From NCBI GenBank assembly GCA_965153455.1, contig OZ234502.1, forward strand, positions 4,319,267 to 4,383,266: a stretch of DNA of 64,000 nucleotides, read 5' to 3'. How positions within the stretch are numbered: position 1 is the first letter of the stretch; every line of letters starts with the position of its first letter. The DNA is from Sphagnum compactum. Lineage: Eukaryota; Bryophyta; Sphagnopsida; Sphagnales. The notes beneath the pieces were generated by a model, which saw only the letters and a program-made list of their open reading frames with translations, was not told the DNA's origin and did no database searches. Of this stretch, positions 46,281-57,449 are shown piece by piece. A program made the position numbers and the translations under genes.

Positions 46281-48638
46281 TAGAATTGGAATTCATCTTC
46301 AGCAAGTGAAGGTACTCTATGCTGCTGCTACGGTTCTTTGTGTTTGATAAACTTTGCTCCTTACATGAAGTGAAGAGGGGACAATAGTGTTCATGTGAGC
46401 ACAAATTTTGTATCTCTCCTTATTGCCTCTGACCTTCTTTGATATCAGCTCCTCCACCACACTGAGAATGGTCTGTAGTTAGACAGTGGAGAGTATTCAC
46501 AAACCTCACACAACATTGTCAGGGTCAGGGAAATCCTGCATGTCATCATAGATTCTGCAAGAAGGTGCAAAGCAGAATTACTGAGGCATGTCAGATTCAA
46601 ATCTGTGCATGGGTTCAAGCATTGATTGTTATATCTTGATTCCAAAGTATGTATGTTTTTAAACAAACCAGCATGCTGTATGTACTCTACTGGAGAGATT
46701 GACATATTTTCACATTGTAAATGTTGTCCTGTGAACATTGAACCTTTGCAGAGATTAGTAAAGCCACATATAGGCTCAAGTCTTGTGAGATGCAGTGATG
46801 TAACAGTTGTTGTACATCTCATGTGCTGAGAGTGAGAATCAGCTTGATGATCTTGTGTGCTCTGCCATCTTTTTGGAGATGAGGCTGATGCCTGTCTTGT
46901 TTTGGTGTCTTATCTGATCTTGTGCCTTGAAAGATGGAATGTTGTGGTTGCAATCAGTTAGGCAGTGATGAAGGTCTTGCCAGAAAGTGAACTGTGGCAT
47001 CAGCGAGGGGTCATCTCACAGAAAGCAGAGAGGTCTGATCATATTCTACCTCAAAGAAACACAATTTCCTGTCTTGAGATTCTGAATCAGGTGTGAGAGA
47101 GAAAGGTTGCCAAATTCCTGACAATGGGATGCTGCTGTTTACATTGCAGCAGTTTGCTTGGTGGCCCTGCAAATCTGTGATGTTAAGCTCAGATGTCAAG
47201 GTCAGCTTTGCCCTTTTTGTGGTAGGTAGACTTCCATTACAAATTTGCCAGACTTTTCTTCTGTTTCATTATTGCTGCTGCAGTTTTAGCTCAAATAGAA
47301 ATGAAGCTCACATATGACGATCTTGATAGTGAGTGATCTCTGAGTCAGAGAGAAAGCAACTTTCAAGGTTGTATTCTTGTGTGAGACATGACCATGAAGT
47401 AGATCAATCAATCTTCAAGAACTGTTTTTTATGGTGTCCAGCAGCAGCTATGAGTTGATCAAGCTATGAAAACTGACATCAATCTTGAAGACAAGAAGAC
47501 AACAGAGAAAAATGTGATCACAAACACAAACCTTAGTCCTCTTCCAACTACACTGGGCACATGAGTTGAATGCAGGGTATATATGCTATACACCCTTGAA
47601 AGGGGCAAATGTGCTGTCTCCTGTCCAGTCATAATGGCACCTGGAAGCAGATGCTCAACACTGTCACTATGCCAGCTTATGCAGTAAAACCATGACAGTG
47701 TGAAACTGTTAACTATGTATTCACAGTTTGTAACAAAGTAAAACATAGCAGAGGCCTCCCAAGGCTCCTTGATTCTACAAGAACCCACAGAGACTTTGCC
47801 ATGGAGAGCAAGACACCGCAGAGAGCACTCCAGAGGAGACCACAGAGTACAAGAAAGAGCTCTTTCCATAAAAAAATTGGAGGTTGAACATGGATGAGAG
47901 GTTGTCAAGTTCATTCATGAGTTATCTTATGGGGGCACCAAGCTCTCTTTCTTCTTCTCAAGGTTTGGGTTTTTATCATGGTGACAATGTGTTTTTACAA
48001 GTCCTATCTATAACAACCCTATGTACTTCACACCCTCACAAATATCAGTGGGTTTCAATTTCAAAACCTGTGCTTATATCTCAACAGAGATTCAGGCTAA
48101 TGGCATAAGTGGAAATCGGCACTCATTGCTAGGTGTACATGTGGTTGGGCTTATAACATTTGCTGATGAGATTAGTGCTGATCCAACAAACAACCTTGGG
48201 GTGGCAGTCAAGTTTTAGATTAGCACTGATCTCTTGGAGTGTCTACTTAACAACAAAAAAATCTCCCAATCTACAAAATCAAATCTCAAACCAGGAATTG
48301 CACAAGCAAGCACCTTGAAGAATCTCTCTCCCATCACCTGGGAAGAATCTCCCACATTTTGGGAAGCAAATCCCATCGTCCACTGTGAAGAATAATCACC
48401 CATGTTCTGCTGTGAAGAATCTCCTACATTTTGTAAAAGAATCTTCCATCTTCTGCTGGTAGCGACAACGGAAGATGGGAGCTTGAAGATTACCAGTTGC
48501 AACAGAGGAAATGGTCTAGAAAACCATGAATTCGGTACTTGCAACAGCTTCGTAGCATTCTTCTTCTGACTCTCTGTTTTAGGGTTTGAAAGGGTTTGCT
48601 GCTGGAGGACGAGGAGGAAGATCTGTGAAGAAGGGGGG
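46281..48638. other. Intergenic DNA between MAGO NASHI and the J-protein gene
   Basis: The MAGO 3' UTR must lie in the first few hundred bases. The longest frames (47459-47914 and 48215-48700, both minus) match nothing known. The second covers a weak repeat at about 48,320-48,460 built on GAAGAATCTCCCACATTTTG, translating on the minus strand as NVGDSSQ-like units. No RNA gene was seen. Confidence 0.4.
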
Positions 48639-51311
48639 ATGCTGCTGCTGGACAAGGAGGAGGATCTGGGGATGATGGGAATTTTTCTTGTGTGCCGCAC
48701 AATCGGGATGGCATCATCTATGATGATCCTGCAATCGCGGAGGAGATTTGGATGGAGGCAATTTGTGAGGGCATCGTGTTCTTCTTCTTCTTGGAAAGAT
48801 GATGGAGGAGGAGGTGAGAATGCTTACACTATCTTAGGGTTGCAACGGAACTGCAGTGTAGAGAGCATCCGGGCTGCTTTTCGGGAGCTTGCCAAAGCGA
48901 CACATCCTGATCTGCAACCAAATTGTGCTGATAGCCGGAGGTCGAGTGCACAACAGTTTGTTCGCGTGCTCGCTGCTTATCAGGCAAGCATCTTCACTCT
49001 CACACCTTTGTTTTCCTCGAGGAATTGCATCACGTTCAAGAGAAGCAGAGGGGGGGAGTGAGATTCATTCTGGTTTTTGCTTGTTAGATTCTGGCAGATC
49101 CACGAATGCGTGCAGCTTATGATGCTGAGCTTCAAGCTGAAGCAAATCACAAAGAATCCAAGGACACTATCCGGGAACAACAACAACAACAACGACAAGA
49201 ATCTGATAGCACAACAGGAGGACGAGGAGATCTTGAAGTTGCAGAATGGTTGAAGAAGTATCAAAGATCTGCTGTTTTAGAATCTGTTGTTCATCCCCAA
49301 GGATTAGGGTTTCAAGAGCTTCATCTACGAGGTGAGCTACGATCTGCTTTGCTGAAAGCATTTCATGGTCCTCAATTGATTGAAGGATGGCAGGGAAGAA
49401 TCCCGGACTGTTTTGAAGCGGACGAGAGAGCCGGGCTTGGAACAGATGAGATTCTTCATCTTGTTTCAGGTCGGCAGCTCTTTGGCTTTGTACGACAGCA
49501 GCAGCAGCAGCAGCATCATCATCAGCAACCACCTCTGTTGTTGCAAGACTTGCATTGTGTAAATCCTCCTCTACGGGATTCAGATGATGACCAGCAGCTT
49601 CCTTCTCATCCTCCTCCTTCTGCTTCTGCAAGGAGGACATTCTTCAATCTCACCAATTCAGATCCTGCCAACAAGAACAGTAGAAGAAGAAGATCTCCAT
49701 CATATGAAGAGGAGCGTCTTCATTCAACGGATGCATCAGCTTATGTTGACCTTGAATTGCACTTGTTTGGAAAATTGGTTGCAAAAGCAACCAGGTCACG
49801 ATCAAATGCAAGCAATAATGGATATACGGATGGGACTCGTTCACATGACTTTGTGTCCGTTTTCTTGACAGCAGAGGCGCTTGCTGCTGCTGCTGCTGCT
49901 GCTCCTGGAGATTCTGAGCGTGCTCAAAATTGGATCTCAGATCCCCAGACTGTTTATGCAACTCCCAGTGTCAACACAAAGTTCTTAGGGACCATACATG
50001 GCTTGGGTGCAACAAAACTTGGAAGAGTTTGTGCAGTCTATGGTCCTGATGGTAGAAGAACTCACAAGATTGTGCAACATCAAACACCACTGGTGGGTAA
50101 GAAGAAGACACTGATGTAGTTTATACCCATTTCAATAGCTGTTGAGATCTTTTGATTCTGCACTTTGTTTCCAGGATAACTGTTCAGGGTTTTAATGTCA
50201 TTTTACCTTCAAATTGTTGTTGTGGAGATTCCTCTGTAGGTATATTCATAGATATCTGGAGCAGTTATGATCACTGCTGTGTCTGTCAGTGGCCATATGT
50301 TCTTCTTTACTAGAATGTTCACTTGGAAGTCAATTTTGCAAATTCAGCTCCAAGTCTTCTTCAACTCTGGATGAGGACGTATAGATTTCAGTTTGCCTTC
50401 CTGTCACATTTAGAATTCTAGTTTGCTGAATGAAAGGATAAACACTACAGTCTCATCACAGTAAATACAAAGTTGTACCTTCCATCTTGTACCTTTCTCT
50501 CCCCCTTTTTTGGGTGCTTTGTTTTATTTATGTTTGGCAGGTTTTCATCAATGACAATTGCTGACAAGCTCAGTGCATTCACTACAATATGATATATGGT
50601 TTCTGATGGTGGTCAGGTGAAGCACATGTGGTGGTTCAAAGAAGGTGGTCGTTGTGAATGTCGATGCCGTCGTGCCAGCTTGCCCTCGAGCAGGTAATTG
50701 ACTAAGTTTGCCTGAGAAGTTTGATATGATATGCTGATTTGCTGTGTTGAATGAAAGCATACTAGCAGGGTTCTTCTGCAATTGGAGGACTTCTTAATTC
50801 TGGTTTTGTATTCCTGTTGGAAATTTGAGGAGGATGTCTGTTGTCTGTTGATTATATATTTTGCTGGGATGTGTGTTGGGTCTACAAGATTCTGGATTTT
50901 TGCACCTCGCTCCACCACACATGATGTTGGGGGTTGGTACATTGAGACGTGGGAAAAGGAAGATCATGTCCCAAGGAGCAAGACTTTGGGTTTAAGGGAG
51001 CATAATGAACAAAGGTATGAGTTGCCAACTATTCACTCCCTCACTCAAACTTTGTTGGCACCATGATGAAATTGTTAGATGCTTTTCTGTTTACTCTGGT
51101 GTGAGACTTTGTGTAATAAACTGGAAGTGGCTAATGGGGATGAAGATGGCGGGGAGGGTGCAGGTTACACCCAGCAATGTTTATCATGGCTGTAGCATAC
51201 AAGACTTTGGATTCGGAGACTGGAAGAACATACGAGAAGTCTTTGGTCTCTAAGATAGCCAAAGTCAAAGATACTTTGTCAACCTTTTTGAAGTGGTGGA
51301 AGACAAGCTAG
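48639..51311 (+). CDS. J-domain (DnaJ-like) protein with plant-specific Cys-rich C-terminal region, five exons
   Basis: Exons are 48639-48983, 49088-50092, 50617-50693, 50889-51014 and 51164-51311, with phases consistent throughout, encoding 566 residues. The J domain spans about residues 61-130 (NAYTILGLQRN, HPD at 89-91, AAYQ joined to ILADPRMRAAYD), so it should stimulate an Hsp70. The large middle holds Gln runs at 146-150 and 252-262 and an Ala run. The C-terminus (about 420-540) matches a conserved region of a plant DnaJ-superfamily group: LGTIHGLG, RRTHKIVQHQTPL, CECRCRRASLPSS at 463-475, FWIFAPRS, HDVGGWYIETW and LHPAMF..AVAYKTLD. The N-terminus is basic and Ser-rich after M24 (48708), which may be the true start with an organelle-targeting peptide. 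Intron 1 uses GC-AG ends. The role beyond co-chaperone is unknown. Confidence 0.88.
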
Positions 51312-53150
51312 ATTTACTGTAATGCACCTTGCTCCTCATTCCTCTTACTTTCTCCTTATGTGCATATCTGTTTCATAGTACAATCAGTGGTCCAATCAGC
51401 AGTACAAAATGCCATCAATTTTGGCCTGGATTCATATCTTGCCCAGAACTGGACAGCATAGATTTTTCACTTTTCTGGGGGTCTGGCAACTTGAACTGAT
51501 GAAGAATCTTGATGCGTGGATTGAATCTTGCCATAGTTTTGCTAAGTTTCAGTTTTGGCATTGGGTGCAATCATAATTACAAGCAATTGCTTTCAACATG
51601 AACACCCGTCAATTTAGATGAAATGGATTTGGTCACCAAACTGTGCAATAGTTGGATAGATGTGTTGGAAGGACAAATCCAAGTTTCCTTCACAGGCTAC
51701 ATATTTTGTCAAAACCACACATTTCAAGTTTGCTTATTATTATGTTGTCAACTCAGAATTCTGCTCACCTGCTCTTTCTGTAGACCTGTGGACTGCCTGT
51801 CCAATCTCTGACTGACTTGGAGAATTGCATTGAGCTCAACCAGTTGCATGAGATCCCTCAGCTCTCTATGTATGTGTACTATCATTTTTGCAGGGAAAAT
51901 TGTCTTTTGGTTCTGGAATCTACTATCAATATCTTTGTACACAGGAAAGAAGAAACCCCATGTGTTCTAGCTATGGGCTTGCTGAACCCACAAATGTGCA
52001 TAGCTTGGAGAACAATTCACCAAAGGGCCAGCTTGAAGAGAGCAGCCTCACAGGTTGGAGGTTTAGGATTTACCTCCTGTGGCCACAGGATCAGAACAGG
52101 CACTTCAGAGGGCCAAGAATCCAAAGTGCTGTGAAATATGAAGGGTGCCAACTGATGGGAGACCTCTTGATTTTGCTGCACAAAGGGGGTAATATGGAGG
52201 TTTGCAAATGTATGTTTCCACTATCTCAACTGCCAGTGGACATGATGGACAATGATTCCTGACGGAACTGCAATACCTTGATGGCAAATTGCATGGAGTA
52301 CTTGAGAACAAACAGAGCCAGTGGATTGTCTGGTTCATCCCTTGGATTACCTTGGAGCTGAAAATGAAAATGACATGATTATTTTTGGTTGGGTTGGGTT
52401 GGTGGATCATGACATGTGAGGTGGAGCTGATGAAGGTGTTGGTGGAGAAGGGAAAGCAGGTGGTGTTCAGGTGATGAAGTGCCACCTCACATCTCCTTCC
52501 CTAAGCAGACACATTCTTATTCACTATGTCTTGTGCAATAGAGTTCTCATTCCTTCCCGAAGGCATCCTGTTGCCTTCTCCTCTCTGTGAATGTGTTGTT
52601 CGACTACATTCACAAATAATCATTCAGCTGATTTGCAGCTAACCAAATCATTTTTCTAGGCCCTTTTTGTTAATTGTTTTCACAATTATAAATTATTATT
52701 TTTTCATGTTTATCAATTTCATGCACTAATATATGGCTTGAAGTTTATTTGTGAATTTAAACAATTAAAAAATATATATTCCTAATTAAAATGGCCCCTT
52801 AAAAATCAGCAACCTCAACTTTGGAAATTCATAATTAAATCACATTTAATCAATTAGTTTCCAAATAAGAACTTAAAGGTAAAATTATTTCCAAATTACC
52901 TTTATGAAAAAAATTCATAAAACAATTCATGAATCATGTTCCAAATTTTTGTTCCTAACCAAAAAGTTCAAGGAGAAAAACAAACGTTTTTGAAACTTTT
53001 TTTAAATGCAATGATTAGGAACATAAAAAAAAATACACAATATTTTTGATATTATTGAAATTTCAAAATCTATGGAACCTAATAAAATGTATTCAAAAAA
53101 AATTATGAAAATGTTCATTTAAGTGTTTCCTATGATTTTTCAAAGTTTGA
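51312..53150. other. 3' flank of the J-protein gene, unassigned frames
   Basis: A + frame at 51888-52262 encodes 124 residues without low complexity (including GLAEPTNVHSLENNSPK, SLTGWRFRIYLLWPQDQN, YEGCQLMGDLLILLHKGG), but I do not recognise it. It could be an exon of an unannotated gene or 3' UTR. From 52,600 to 53,150 the sequence is AT-rich without features. Confidence 0.3.
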
Positions 53151-53389
53151 TGGGTCGAAGAAAATTAGAGTGTGACATTCCTAGTGGTACCACCCAAGGA
53201 TAGGATTGCTCGCTTGTTGTTTCATAAAATTAGTTATGCATTTAACATTTTAGATGAGTTTGGAAATGATAAATTGCAACTCTTCTAAGCCACCTCTACT
53301 TCAAAATCGGAAGTTATGCAAGGATATGGATTCGCTTCTAGTCGACCCGAAAGAATATCAATGTTTGGTCAAAATTTTAGTTTTTTTAT

Positions 53390-54030
53390 GAACACAACAA
53401 AATGGGACATCACATTTTCCATGAATTTTGTTTCACAATTCATGAAAAATTCACAACTTGTTCATTTACAAACTATGAAATCCATTTTCCAAATACATCA
53501 AAGGCAACTTCAACTTTGGCCTATTCTACACACATGTTCTATAAAATGGGAATTTTATGATTTTAGTGATGTTAATGGGGGGAAGGGGGTGATGTGAATT
53601 AGCAAAAATTGATAGGTGCATTTGTTTTCATTCTCAATAACACCCTTATCACTTGGTACACAAATAAGCAAACTAGTGTGGCCTTGTTGTCTATAGAGTC
53701 CAAATATTGAACTTTGGTTGAAGCAACGAAGGAGGCAATATGGACCAAACAACCTTACAAGGATCTTAGTTTTGCCAAGTTAAAACCTATGGATATTTAC
53801 TATGACAACCAAAGTATGATAAAAGTCTCATATAATTTAGTGTATCACTCAAAGAGAAAACATTTTGAAATACATTTAAATTATGTGAGAGACATGGTTG
53901 AGAAGAAGGAGGTGAAATCACATATGTTTCCACAATACGTTAGCCAACAAACATTATAACCAAAGCTTTAGGTCACATCAAGTTTGAGAATTGTGTCAAA
54001 TTGTTTGATCCATTTATAGAATTCAAATTG
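53390..54030 (+). mobile_element. Ty1/copia RNase H fragment
   Basis: In + frames it gives MNFVSQFMKNSQLVHLQTMK, YDFSDVN, LVEATKEAIWTKQ, DIYYDNQSMIKVSYNLVYHS, KRKHFEIHLNYVRDMVEK and finally VTKALGHIKFENC-like pieces near 53,955-54,000. This is the end of a copia polyprotein (DNQSAIKLA, HIEIHYHFVRE, FTKALGR pattern). It is broken by stops, with no LTR recognised. It is independent of the copia element at 22.6-28.5 kb. Confidence 0.8.
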
Positions 54031-56100
54031 TAGGATTTGATTATCCAAAGCTTAAAAAATCTAGAGCTTCCTTTCTAGACCTAAAGCTTTTGTGTATAAC
54101 TCATGTGTACCCATTTATTTAGGCTTGATAGTCAGCCCAACTAGAGTATATCCTTAGCTATTTTCCAACTCAAACAACATAGAACTTCTTTGATCCTCTC
54201 ATTGTTAATATTATAGACTTAGGGTAATTCTTGTTAAAAATATTCACTTCATGTTGGAAAATCTTGGACTGAGCTTCTTTTGTAGAATTGAAAGATTGTT
54301 GTCCTTAAATTCTAGTATGTTCAAAATCACCTTGTTGGGACACATTAATTAATTGAAAAGAAATTTGAACTAGGACAAAGTCACATGTTCACCGAAACAT
54401 GACTGTAACAACCAATCCTTAGAAGGAAAAATCTCACCTTATGCACTTGAATCAAATCCAAGTCAACATAAGATCAAAATGTAGTGCAAATTTAATTTTT
54501 GGCATGTACTTTTTTTTGTGGAAACTAAAGAGTGTGTTCTAGGTTTGCATTATGATGCAAAATTGGAAATTGATAAAGTTCTTTACCCAAATACCATTTG
54601 ACAAACCTAAAGGTGTGTTAGTAGCATTGCATGTTTGTTTCGAGGTAAGGGTATGGTGATCAAATTGAAAGAGGAATCTACCTTGGTAGGCTATTTTTAA
54701 TAAATTAATAACAAGGTTTAATATCCAAAAAAATGTTGTGTTGTGCAAGCCCAACTCTCAATAGGATGGATACCAATGATTTTTTTTGGGATAATGGACT
54801 TACATGAAACAACTTTCAGGATAGGGCAATAAAAAAGACTAAAATGAGGAGCAAAGGAAAAGGTGTGCAAACACACTTCCACTTCAAGACTCCCAAGTTG
54901 GACTCACATTTTGAGGGTTGGGCTTTGGGAAGTGATTGAATATTTGGATCAAGGTGTGATTGACCAAACCTTGTCCAAATTGAACCTTTTTCAAGACCAT
55001 TAGGAAGGTTCCCAAAGAACCTTTAATACAATGGGTTCACATGATTAAAACAATGATATGTATCATATGTTATATGACCATTTGAAGGGTTGGAGGTCAA
55101 ATGGCAAAGTGACTTCCAATCGCTTGCATGATTCTTTGAAGAATTTAATGAACTCCCAATTGAAGAACTTGATACAATGTTGAAGATCTCTTTTCAAAAG
55201 GCTACAAGATAGATTCTAGAATCATTGAATTTGGATATCATTTAAAGAAATTATGACACTCCACAAAATCAAGACACATGGTGTCCTAGTTTTGAAATTT
55301 GGGAAACGTGATCACTTGGATGTAATTCTTGTAAAAAATTACAAAATAAACTATAAGGAAAATAAAGATGATTCTTCCCAAGTGTGAGTCACATGGTGAA
55401 TCTTGTAGGTCCATGTTAGTTCATGATTTGACCATGCACCATTTTGATTCCAAATGCATTTACCCATCATTTTTTTATTTTGTTCAATTTGATAAGATTG
55501 TGAGTGAAACTCAAGAAGTTTGCCCGAATCTTATTTTAGAGCTTATTCATGACTTTTAAAAAATTGTGTGAAACTAGAGAGCATGCTCAAGGCTTTGGAA
55601 ACTTTCATAATGCATTATGATCCATGTCATAATGACCCTAAACAAATCCACATATGCACAAGGTATTACGATTTAGGGTTAGAATGCCCAAGGGTTCTAT
55701 GCAACATGATTGGTTTAAAATTCATTTCATTTTTAATAAAAGCACATTAAAATGGACCAAAAATGACAATTGAAAGTCCATTATCAAATTTACAACCTGA
55801 CCAACTATAACATCATCTTGTTAATTCCAGATTTGTTTGTAGCAACAAGTCTTCTCCAAAGTATGGAGAAGAGACTATACCATCATCTTGTTAATTCCAA
55901 ATTTGTTTGTAGCAATAAGTCTTCTCAAAAATATGGAGACTTTTCTACCCAATCTCTCCAAAGTCTTCAAAATTGGAATTTACTATAGTTTTCATGCACA
56001 TTGTTGATTTAGACTCAATTTTACATTGTTTTTCTATAATTTTCACATGCATATGATCTCAATTTTGTGTGGAAATTGAAGCATAATATAGTTGAATTTC
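54031..56100. other. AT-rich intergenic DNA with a tandem duplication
   Basis: It is mostly unrecognised, possibly older retroelement sequence downstream of the RNase H fragment. At 55,808-55,945 a unit of about 70 bp is duplicated (CATCATCTTGTTAATTCCA, TTTGTTTGTAGCAA-AAGTCT, TATGGAGA). No gene was seen. Confidence 0.45.
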
Positions 56101-56106
56101 TTTGTA

Positions 56107-56600
56107 TTCCGATTGAATTTTCATGGTATGGAATCTCTTTGTCTGTGCAACATTCTTGTTGAGTTGAGCCAGTTCTTGAGCACCTGACTCTTCATTCTGT
56201 TGAGATGCTAAAATGGAGTCCCATAGCTGCAGCTTAACAATTCCTTCTAGGAGGCTTGCCTACTCTGTATTTCAAAAAAGTTCACAAGCTCTCTATTTCC
56301 TTTTGCATTCTCACATTCTCCACGTCTTTTTGTCTGTTCTCCAACACAAAAAAGACCATAAAGTCATCTCTTTTGTTGCAAACCTTGACAACCTCCCATG
56401 GAAGTTTGAAACCACAACCTTATGAATTCTCATGTCCATCCTTGCACTATCTGCCTGTGCGTACATTCTGAGCAAGGTTTTGCCATTGTCCTCCAATTCC
56501 ATCAATTCCAAAGATGATCTCAGTTAGTTTTATCTCAGCTTCAAAAGCACTTGATGCTCTTGATTGTTCTACAGACTGTTTGAATTCTGAAGGTATAGTT
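56107..56600 (-). pseudogene. Decayed coiled-coil protein fragment
   Basis: The minus strand carries successive heptad-like pieces in different frames. They are EFKQSVEQSRASSAFEAEIK (about 56,540-56,595), then LELMELEDNGKTLLRMYAQA and DSARMDMRIHK (about 56,420-56,512), then ENRQKDVENVRMQKEIESL* (about 56,290-56,345), then KLQLWDSILASQQNEESGAQ and ELAQLNKNVAQTKRF (about 56,130-56,238). They are charged and Leu/Ala-rich and join only through frameshifts and a stop, so this looks like a dead copy of part of a long coiled-coil protein (kinesin-like or similar). The family is not identified. An intron-split gene is possible but no good splice sites fit. Confidence 0.35.
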
Positions 56601-56619
56601 TCCTTCATTCAAACGAAGA

Positions 56620-57449
56620 TGACCACAAACTGTAATCCACTTTGAATTGAAGAAAAAGAATTCAGTTAGAATTCAGCTTCACTCGACGGACTAGTTTCCA
56701 CCAGTACTGTTAACCCTAAACATATAAGAACCATTCATAGAGACAGCCCATTCATTAGCCACATCCCATCACCATCTACCATACATAAAGTTTCAAGTTT
56801 CATTGTTATCATTTGAAGGACATTACTAAACCCTCGTTTTTGGCCAATATTTGGTGCCATACCTCCTGGCATGGAATCGAGGAGACCATGTTTTCACTAA
56901 AAGAGAGATGAACTACCTCAAGTAGGGTTCTGTCCTCTATTGGGTCTTTAATACTTTACTTAGTTCTATAATTTGGAACACATTCCGAAAATCAATATAT
57001 ACCTCATACCCTGAAAAACATCTGTGCAAAAAAGACTATCACCTCATCCTGAATTCATGTGAGAAACATGAAGACAGGACCAAAAAAGTTCACCCTCTCT
57101 GCTGGGACCCTCAAAAAGAAGGGCCAGTAAGAATTTCTTAGAGCTCAATTTACTCTATTGGATCCTTGTCTAAAATGATGGTATATCTGCTGAGAATCTG
57201 AGCAGAGAAGTGGAAATACTATTGACAAGGTTCAGGTTTTTGGGTGTTTCAAGTAAGACCTCCACAAATTTGGAGCATAGTAATTGCAGGAAGAAAATCC
57301 TAGATTGGAAGGAGAAAAAGCTTTTGATCTTCACTTGGTGTGTAGGAGGAGGGGAGGCTACACAACCTAACCTGCAATCAAATATAAGCCAAGACACAGC
57401 TTCTGAGTCTAGATTATGATTTAAATAGGAAGCAAACCTGACACTAGAG
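56620..57449. other. 3' flank of the RHD3-like gene
   Basis: The part next to 57450 should contain the 3' UTR of the RHD3-like gene. Nothing else was recognised. Confidence 0.45.

Noticed and set aside
47459-47914. 151-codon minus frame
   Set aside because: Composition looks random, with no domain and no splice or start context. It lies in the MAGO downstream region.
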